This document shows positions 56,397-64,000 of a DNA stretch of 64,000 bases, one piece after another (within the stretch, counting starts at the first letter, position 1; the number at the start of each line of letters is the position of its first letter). The stretch is taken from NCBI GenBank assembly GCA_009733575.1, contig ML769424.1:118214-182213 (forward strand), read 5' to 3'. The notes beneath the pieces are model-generated. The model searched no databases. It saw nothing but the letters and a program-made list of their open reading frames with translations, and had not been told where the DNA came from. A program made the position numbers and the translations under genes. This DNA comes from Gymnopus androsaceus JB14. Taxonomy: Eukaryota > Basidiomycota > Agaricomycetes > Agaricales > Omphalotaceae.

Positions 56397-57959
56397 CTAA
56401 GCAGCTTCGTTACTGGTGGCGCCAACCGTTCTCTTACGCGGCTTGCCTGCATCAGAACGTTTCTTTCGGGGGGCCCTCTTTCGCACCGCTACTGCATCAC
56501 CGCTGGCATCAGTAACCATGTTCATTGCTACAAAGTTAGAAGGGGGAGCTAGACCTGAGGTGGGAGAAGGAGATACACGCGATGGAACTTGAATGCCGCC
56601 GCCAGATGTAGAGCTCAATCCCTCCTCCGGAACTGTCTGTCCCCCTGTCGCTGCTTTGCTGTTGCTGCTACCATCTCCGCCCTCTTGTCCATTGTCAATG
56701 CTCTGAATGACTGCAGGGCCAGAGGCTATCACTAACCAGTCGCTGTACTCCTGAGTTGTCATACGGTAGAAGTGGGCCACACCTGACTCCCATGCATGCC
56801 AGAGGAGTTCAAGCTCCGACTTTGTACTGACATGACTAGGGTTCTTGAACTCGTTCAACGGCCAGTTCTTGACAACAACTCCAAAGCGCTTGGTAATCTG
56901 CTCCTCAAAGCCTAGGTACGTCATGCGGCCAACCTTCACATTGCCAACAGACTCCTCTACTCAAATAGTTAGATACGTGAATAAGAATAACGAAATAATG
57001 CACGAGGTTTCCTGAAGATAAGCCCCGCAATATCCTTCTTCATCTGTGCAATTATTTGCACATGCATCTGCGCCAGCCCCTCAACACCAGAAACCATGAA
57101 CGCATCCATCCTGTAGCCCATATCGGCAGGAATCTCCTTGTATGCGTTGCTGAAGAACTCAACAACGTGGTTGCTACTGGTGAAGACAAACAGTTTGTGG
57201 TAGACCTTGTTGCTTCCGTGCGTAGTAATCAGCAAGTGTTCGTTGCCTGTCCTCATAGTTAGATGCTGCAACTATCAAGCACCAAGTTAGATTTGTGGTC
57301 AATAAAAACCTGATGAACGTACAGTTTCTTGTACGCGCTGAAGAGTCAAGACAGAGTCTTGAGCTGCAGTGGCAGAGACTCAATGCTCCCCAACCTCTTT
57401 ATTGGCTTGACAGTCGCAAAGATGTGCCAGCTCCTCTCTTGTAGCTGCATCTTTCTCTTCTTCAGACATGACTTCCCACATCTTTGATATCTTTTTTGAC
57501 AACTCATCGACTTTCTGACGAGGCTGACCTTCTGGGATTTCTGTTAACGTATATTTTAGTGCTGAAGCAACAACGGACTCAAGGGTAGCACTTACCAGCG
57601 TTCATAAGCTTGGATTGCAGGCTAACAAACGTGTTGTATCTTCCAACATTTTTTGTTGACACCTGCAACCTCTCGGACTGGAAGATGTCAGTGGCAATGA
57701 GCTCGGTGGGGAGGTGAATAAAACACTCATGAATCTCAGCTGCAGCTGCGTAGATTTGCTGATGGACCTCGAGAAGAGCCTCCTTGTAGCTCTCCTTTTG
57801 AGCCACGTGTTGCTTTTTTTTCTCTGCTTTTTGCCCAGCGATGAGTTTGATACCAATGCGTTTGGCTCGAATTCTCCAGGGCTTTCGAGCAGTAGATCCC
57901 ACTCTGCGCGATGCATGCAGAAGCTTGTCGAAGTTGCTTGCTTTCTTCTGTTGAGCCAT
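56397..57959 (-). pseudogene. Transposon-associated nuclear protein family member (multi-exon)
   Basis: Exons near 57959-57596, 57540-57320, 57271-57000 and 56960-56397 read a basic N-terminus (MAQQKKASNFDKLLHASRRV), KKISKMWEVMSEEEKDAATR (HMG-box-like), LTMRTGNEHLLITTHGSNKV, EIPADMGYRMDAFMVSGVEG, RMTYLGFEEQITKRFGVVVK and ELLWHAWESGVAHFYRM. A low-complexity tail with KKRSDAGKPRKR ends the protein. The arrangement resembles a multicopy gene family of mushroom genomes that I associate with mobile elements; function is unknown. A TGA at 57380-57382 interrupts EH-VSATAAQ and is one C-to-T step from CGA. The remainder is open, so decay is recent or the stop is read through. Confidence 0.6.
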
Positions 57960-58067
57960 TGTGGATAACTGGATGAGAGACTCCGAATATTCTTATCAAA
58001 ACAAAAAACAAATTGCCGTGTAACTAGCGCATCTAGATAGCAAAAATCAAATGTTGCATTCCATCAA

Positions 58068-59223
58068 CTAAAGCATCTTGTACAGGTCCCAAACCAACTG
58101 GGCTTTCTCGGAAGTAAGCATGTCCCAAGACTCCTCTTTACCAACAGCCTCTATGAACATTTCAGTGGAATATGCACCAAGAAGCACTTCCTCAATATCA
58201 GCAACATCTTCAGAACTGAGTCCCTCATTTATGAGCATCCAGCGGCCGAAATCAACGCCTTTTGCCCTAGTAGCACGCGCTCATCATGCAGGGGAGGCAG
58301 GACTGGGGCTTTCAGGGTCTGATTGATAGTCAAATTCAAGATAACAAATACAAAAAAAAAACAGAACGTACTCGGGCTATTGATGCGCAGCTCAATGTTC
58401 GGTGAAAAGAGAATGTGGTATGAGCCAGGGGTTCCTTGCGTATGGGTTACAGGAGCTGGGCGACGAGGAGTAGATGGTGCAGAGGGATGTTGGTGGCTGG
58501 AAGGGAGTTGCGGAGTTTCAGGATCAGAAGGCACAGGGTTGGGAGCATGTTCTTCGGGGACTTTGGCCTTCACAACCTCTTCCAGAAGAGACCTATGGAG
58601 AGCAGTACTACTCTCAGGCTGGGTCAGTGGGTTATATGTGTAGACTGCTGTCCTGGGAATGTTGTTGAGCATCTGGCATTTAATAGCCTCAGTGAAGCTG
58701 CAGAATGCAAACACTTCTTGAAAAAGTTGGCTGTCAGAGTTTGTCTTGGAGTTGTCCACTGAAGCAATAGCTTCAGCGCTGTTCATGTACATTGTTAGAA
58801 TAATTATTAGAGGGTAGTCAGAGCTACCTACGTGTCAAGGAATAACCCTGGTCTAGCACCATGCTTCACTGCCCATATCAATTCATCTTGCTGTTCCACT
58901 GCGTCTGCTACCTCTTTAAATCCTGGAGTAGAGATAAAGTTTTCCACAAGAACACGGGGTACTGGAATCCAATTAGACCTCACAGAGAAGAACGGCTGAA
59001 GGTGCTCGAATACAAAGCTTGCAAAGGTGTAGTCAGGGCATTCTATATGGATGGGGAGAGGTGGCACAGCGTACCCGCCAGCCTTGAATTGCCTGTAAGT
59101 ACTGCATCAGTGGATGGAATAATAATACAAAAGCCATGCTTACATGGAAGTATACAAGGCTGGAACCTTGTAAGGTGCAGCTAAATTTTTGGGGCCCAAA
59201 ACCACGTAGTGTCTCGGTGCCAT
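58068..59223 (-). pseudogene. Unknown multi-exon gene with two adjacent TGA stops
   Basis: Exons at about 59223-59144, 59092-58832, 58778-58373 and 58318-58068 give MAPRHYVVLGPKNLAAPYKV, CPDYTFASFVFEHLQPFFSV, VADAVEQQDELIWAVKHGAR, FQEVFAFCSFTEAIKCQML, a Pro/Ser-rich stretch with a His-rich segment, and an acidic C-terminus VDFGRWMLINEGLSSEDVAD. All junctions are in phase. Two consecutive TGA codons (58281-58286) stand where CGA CGA would continue the frame. No family was recognised. Its position between two transposon-type genes suggests it is part of the same block. Confidence 0.55.
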
Positions 59224-59674
59224 ATCGATGGTTGAGTAGAAAGAATGAACTTGTCAGTTTCATTGAGAATAAGCGCCAAAATCACATGTAATCAATCCGC
59301 GGTCCATGTCCCGCATTCAATGAATGCTTGTTTGTTGACTTACTTTCGTACTTTCAACCGCGCCATGAAAATCAAGCTCAAACTGCCAAACAGTAAGTTT
59401 TTTTATTGAGCTTTCTTTATCTTCCATTATATATGATGCTTGGAGAGACTCACGCGCTGCAGCCTCTCTTGCGTACTCTTGCACTGGGAATACAAGAGTA
59501 GGGCTGCATGCTGTTTGTTATCCGACGCATTGTTTCGCCTACACGCTCTCAATTAGCCAATGCTTACTGCCGCTTACAGATATAGCCCAGTCTCTACGCG
59601 TGTCTGCCTACATCCTCCAAAAGGATTTTGACTTCTCTCAAGTTTTACTTCAAGCAATTAATCTCGAAGGCCGC

Positions 59675-61007
59675 ATGGACCACATAGACATAGATGAGGC
59701 TGAATGCCCTTCACCCCTATCCTCACCTCCCTCCTCACCTCCCTCATCTCCGCCACAAACATGTCCTCTGTCACCATTGCCACCGAATCAGCCCTGTGTC
59801 GTGAGCAACAAGTGGCAATGTGGCAAACCCCACAGCAAGCAGAACCGAAAGAAACGCCGCCAGGAAGCACCTCCAAAGGCTGCTGCTGACATACCAATGC
59901 GCAGTGACCCCACTAACCGTTTTGTTGCTAACGGCGCAGCCTTCTCGGTTGCATTTTCCATGGCAAACGACGCCCCAGTCGCGTCAACCTCGTACGTTAG
60001 CCTCCTTGACAGCGGTGAGGGAGGAGAAGGATGAACTTGGACACTGAAAGAGCTAGTAGGCCCCCAATCTAAAGGCTTTACCCTGGTGAAAGCGGCGCCT
60101 GGGTGAGTACATTGGCTTTTTACACTCCAATAAGACTCTGAGAACTTCTTAGAACCACTATCCCTTTGGCTGACGCAAATGGTCGCGTTTTTGGACTTGT
60201 TGCCTATGGCGACTCTAGTATTCAACAATGTGCTGAAGACGCCGCGCAACTCCTCAAGAAAACGCGAGCGCATGCCTCTTTCACCAGCAAGCAAAAACAT
60301 GGATGGCATGGATACTTTGCCAACCTCAATGCAGGTGTAGCTCATGGCGGTGGACGTCTAGTGAGTGACTATTCTTTTGCTTTATCTAATGCAAACCCAT
60401 CGAAACCTTCTCAGCACCCAGCTAATATCGTGAACAGCAAAGCCAATGCTGCTGTTATTGACAACCTCATCAACTCCGTCCCGTTCAAACGGCTGTCTGG
60501 GTACGTGACAGGTAACCTTCTCTTCACATAATCTTGACTCTTCTGACACTAGCAGGTATATTCAAAAGTTGGGCACCGAAACTCTACGACTACTGCAGCA
60601 GGCAGTTTGAACGCCTCCTGGCTAGCGATGACTCCCTTATTCGCATCTTCAACAATAGCGTGTTGGCGTCGGCAGCATTCAACTTTGGCCCTCGCACCGT
60701 TTGTGTTCCTCACATTGACTTCGGCAACCTCCCGTTTCTTTGGTGTTGGATCTAGGGCTTGGGGTGGTTTAATTGGAAGAAGGGCGGACATCTAGTGTTG
60801 TGGGTCTTAAAGCTTGTCATTGAGTTTCCCCCTGGCACCATCGCTGCAATTCCTTCAGGTGTCTGCCGGCATGGTAATACACGCATTGGTAAAAACGAGA
60901 CTCAATATTCATTCACACAGTACTCTTCAGGTGGAAACTTCCGTTGGAATCCAAAGCTCGAGTTCAACATTGTAAACGTCGAGCATGCTCAATCTAGGGT
61001 ATCTTGA
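59675..61007 (+). pseudogene. TET/JBP-type 2-oxoglutarate/Fe(II) dioxygenase, decayed
   Basis: Four exons can be joined (introns at about 60101-60151, 60361-60415 and 60511-60556). A basic, Pro/Ser-rich N-terminus is followed by LKELVGPQSKGFTLVKAAPG, GRVFGLVAYGDSS, HASFTSKQKHGW, GVAHGGGRL, NSKANAAVIDNLINSVPFKR, AFNFGPRTVCVPHIDFGNLP, GGHLVLWVLKLVIEFPPG and YSFTQYSSGGNFRW. The iron ligands fit as H and D of HID (60711-60719) and H of CRHGNT (60870-60872). The position expected for the 2OG-binding Arg is Gln (CAA, 60903-60905). TET/JBP enzymes oxidise 5-methylcytosine or thymine in DNA, and in basidiomycetes many are tied to KDZ transposons. Stops at 60032-60034 (TGA) and 60753-60755 (TAG) are one C-to-T step from CGA and CAG. 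The family call is from motif memory, not a search. Confidence 0.7.
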
Positions 61008-62482
61008 GCCATAAGAGCTATACCAGTATGTTCTAATAGATAACTTTAACTTGTGTATGAGTTTATATTTGCATCGTCTCATACACTATGGAGTTACGGA
61101 TTGTTCGACGTTAAAGAAAAAGTACCACTGAAATTGCACCTATTTTCACTGCACTTTTCTGCCTTAAGATTTAATAGAAACACAAGTTGGCCTCATAATG
61201 AAGAAATAGTCGAGCTGATTCTTCTCACACCACTATATCTGCCTTAAGTTGATTTCTTCGCTGGCAAATATGCCTGAAAATGCGAAATTCACAAAATGTC
61301 AAGCATTGTCTTGACTTATATTGAAAACTTGAGCACAATTGCATGAGGATTAATGATCAATTATACTACGTCTGTTATTCCCCGCAAACAGTGCATTTTA
61401 ATCTGCACTCAACCATTTGTTCTGACGTTCATTCAATTTCTGAGTTCTTTAGGTTATAGAGCCACTGCGTATATAAAAATAAGAGAAACAGGATTGTATT
61501 AGGGTTAGGAGATATAAATACACCATTAAATATTAATGCGCCTCCACTTGAGCGCGTAGAAACGCCAGGAGACCAAAAGGCAGGTGTAGAGATGCAATGC
61601 CGACGGTGCAGGCGGGAGCTTGATAAGTTAAGCGCCCATGGCTACTGACTTTTCAGCCTCATCTATTTCAAAGGTATGGTACCGAACACGCCATGTTTGA
61701 GTTTTTCTAAGAACTATGCAACCTTGTTAAACATTGACACTATATTGCGCTCAAGTTATACTGCCTATTGTGATTCCATGTACTTCCCAGTCCATACAAG
61801 CTTTCCTGTAAGACTACACTTCTCAAGCACCCGAATCTTTTTCTCCTTCGCATCCCACTCCCAAGCGTCATCCTCTTTTGTCTCAACCACCTTTGCCGCC
61901 TCAACTAATTTCACTGCCTGTCATTCGCGCTTTCTGTTTGAATTAGCAGAAAAAAAATACGCACTGTTATAACTCTTTGGACTGCCTATACATCGTATAC
62001 TGCACTATATGCTGATGCTCTTCTGGTGTGACTTGTAGGGATTTTGAATGTGCCAGCGCTTTAATCCGTGCCCTTCAGTATAGTCTGAGTGAGCCAGTAA
62101 TGACAAGGGCAAGGTTGAACTTACTCATTTGATTCGCCAGAGCTATTGCCCCCATGCTCATGGAAATATTCCAGTAGATGTTCGTCCGTGAATGTTGCAC
62201 TTTTGGGCAAAGGCATGGGCTGCTGGATGGTAGTGGGAGATGGGAGGTGGGAGTTTGGAGAGCAACAGAGGTGGGCAGTGAGTGTGATATCAATCTGCGA
62301 AAAGATAGTGTCGGATAGGCGGATGCCAGGCGCAGCATGCGCATATCTCTGAATTACATTTTACAATGTGATTGGTTGTTGTGTTGTTGAGAATGCAGTG
62401 ATACACTCAGCAGTACCTCAAGTTTGTAGCAGATTATGAGAACATCGCCAAAAAAACTTCAAATTAAGCAGGGATTGGAACA
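61008..62482. other. Unassigned
   Basis: AT-rich with short frames (61676-61972 plus, 62075-62344 minus) lacking motifs. A few splice-like sites occur but no chain of exons could be built. It may hold more of the mobile element that carried the TET/JBP-like gene. Confidence 0.3.
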
Positions 62483-62755
62483 TTACTGTACAGATATGTT
62501 AGACATAAAGTCTACAATCGCACCTACACCTTCAGTAAAGTCATCATCCTCTTCGTCTCCTCCATTGTCGGATTCAGGGTTTAGAGCATGTGAGCTGGGC
62601 TCAGGCACATTCGTATCAACCGCGCCCTTTTGTTTCCCAGGAGAAGGATTGCCTGTAAAACCGGGTAAATCATATGTCTGGTGAATGCGTGCAAGCAGCA
62701 GCCGGTTCACTGCTTGGCGGTGATACGCCGATTTTTCAGCTAAGGCTAGAACTGT
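62483..62755 (-). CDS. C-terminal exon of an unknown gene
   Basis: On the minus strand an acceptor near 62756 opens VLALAEKSAYHRQAVNRLLL, then ARIHQTYDLPGFTGNPSPGK and a strongly acidic segment (NPESDNGGDEEDDDFTEG), ending in a stop at 62483. No upstream exon could be joined with certainty. Family unknown. Confidence 0.35.
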   Translation of the reverse strand, partial: TVLALAEKSAYHRQAVNRLLLARIHQTYDLPGFTGNPSPGKQKGAVDTNVPEPSSHALNPESDNGGDEEDDDFTEGVGAIVDFMSNISVQ

Positions 62756-63435
62756 GCAGAACCAATAATCCTAGGTTCTGTTAGTAACAAAACACGGTCA
62801 ATAAGAGAACTATAGTGAGCCCGAGCTGATAGTTAAAATCTACCGAGGACCTATTCTACCCAAGAGGTTGCAGAGTAACGGTATGCGCAATGGTACCATA
62901 CTTAACTTTGTGAATGCGCCTCGATCAAAGTCCTATGCGTGGTATGGTGTAGTGAGGCAAGCTTGCTGGATAACAAGTTGCTGACCGAGGCAGATAAACG
63001 AGCCCACATACCAGTTATACTAGGCCAGGTCATCGAAGGATATACCCAAGGGATTGAAGTCTTAACAAGGCATCGCTTCCGCGATCAGCTCACCGAGGAG
63101 TCTAAACGACATTTATTAAACGAAGCAAGGTGGACCGAGATGAGGAAGTACCCTAACGGGAGCCCTTAAAGTTGACGCTCGCTGGAAAGTACCCAGGCAG
63201 ATAGCCACGGCAGTCCAACGCGGCCACATGACCCACTTGCTGTAGCTACTTCTAGAGCACAGAAGGACCAAGGAGTGTTTCTATCCGAGCCTCAGCGTTT
63301 TACCGAGATCCATATGCTACCAGGCATCTAGACTCGAGACCGCGCGGAACTAGGGATAATAACCAGTCTCCCATTGGCAAGGAAAAACATAGAAATACTT
63401 CCGAGGGCTGTTCTGCTAAAGGAACTGGCAAGCCT
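62756..63435. other. Unassigned, one short open frame
   Basis: A plus-strand frame at 62939-63169 reads RAHIPVILGQVIEGYTQGIE, RFRDQLTEESKRHLLNEARW, helical and charged, with no start support and no recognised family. Otherwise non-coding up to the LTR. Confidence 0.3.
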
Positions 63436-63852
63436 TGTTACAAACGTTCTTATCTTATCAAACACATAGTATTATTCCTTATCATTTTCCTTTATTTACT
63501 CTTATATATCTACATAAGCGCGCGCTTGTTTAGACGCGTGGCTGTACTAATTAAGTTCTGTCGATCAGAGTGTGATTGTTTCCGATCATAACACATGCTA
63601 GCATGTCCATACTTGTACGATTGACCTATCATTACTTATTGTTGTTTACTTGTTGTCTTTTATCGTTTCATGCATTGTTACCGCATGGTCAGGGTACAGG
63701 GTATAGGGCTTAGGGTTTGTACTTTAGTATATATAGTAGTTGTAGCTGTAGCATAGTCCTTAGCTTCAATCTCGTCAATACCTCCTAGTTCTCAATATCA
63801 TCTTCTCTTTTCCTCATCATTCTTGTCTTTGCCTAAGTTGGAAGTCGTGACA
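63436..63852 (+). repeat. Candidate LTR near the right edge
   Basis: A 417-bp stretch begins TGTTACAAACG and ends GTCGTGACA, with TG...CA ends and an AT-rich interior typical of fungal LTRs. It is followed by CCTGGTACC, which could start a primer-binding site, and then by an open frame from 63900 (MLADQSKQWQKGSLVIGDHV) to the window end. Whether it is a solo LTR or the left end of a full element cannot be decided here. Confidence 0.5.
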
Positions 63853-64000
63853 CCTGGTACCTCGTGTTGTGGGGAACTAGTCGCTGACAGAAGATTGAAA
63901 TGCTGGCGGATCAATCGAAGCAATGGCAGAAAGGTTCGTTAGTTATCGGAGACCATGTGGGGTTAAAGAATAAGAATTTTGGAGTACCAATCTTGGAAAC

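Overview
The window looks like a gene-poor, transposon-rich stretch of a mushroom-forming basidiomycete (Agaricomycetes) genome. The evidence is many short GT-AG introns of about 50-60 nt, a TPR-CHAT protein, a KDZ transposon with a CxC-type cysteine cluster, a TET/JBP-like dioxygenase gene, a Copia element and many inverted-repeat elements. No rRNA, functional tRNA, CRISPR or bacterial feature was seen. All exon joins and homologies come from reading the sequence by eye; no search was run.

Layout. 0.8-8.2 kb holds host-type genes: a small membrane protein (814-1426, minus), a fatty acid desaturase with an 8-nt exon and apparent frameshifts (1929-3990, minus), and a 5-oxoprolinase reduced to its HyuA half (4933-7863, plus) that abuts a tannase 3' fragment (7864-8160, minus). 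8.4-13.2 kb is one intact UIM-TPR-CHAT gene on the minus strand. 14.3-16.6 kb contains foldback and miniature elements.

16.56-33.46 kb is one composite Copia retrotransposon on the minus strand. It has 439-440 bp LTRs and a GATGT target duplication. Its pol gene is split by two later insertions. One is a 5.3-kb inverted-repeat element (18180-23480) carrying fragments of a p24 cargo receptor and of VPS4, with a SINE inside it. The other is a 6.3-kb KDZ transposon (25073-31403) with inverted termini and a duplicated target.

33.5-40.6 kb is a degraded locus related to 7-8 kb: a broken tannase gene and oxoprolinase/tannase fragments, interrupted by a MULE/hAT-size element, a long-inverted-repeat element, two near-palindromic elements and a solo LTR. 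40.6-44 kb is mostly non-coding with hairpin elements. 44.1-50.7 kb holds a conserved-looking gene split by a 1.07-kb element (B1), a second inverted copy of that element (B2), and a 2.9-kb element (A) nested in B2. Element A carries two divergent genes and no recognisable transposase.

51.8-55.1 kb is an intact SMP/C2 (tricalbin-like) membrane-contact-site gene. 56.4-61.0 kb is a decayed three-gene block ending in a TET/JBP-type dioxygenase pseudogene. 61-63.4 kb is mostly unassigned, and an LTR begins near the right edge.

Two themes recur. Every nonsense codon placed inside the transposon genes can be reached by one C-to-T change (mostly CGA to TGA), as expected for cytosine methylation decay or a RIP-like process. 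Single-base frameshifts also recur in the host-gene remnants, while the CHAT and SMP/C2 genes read cleanly from end to end.
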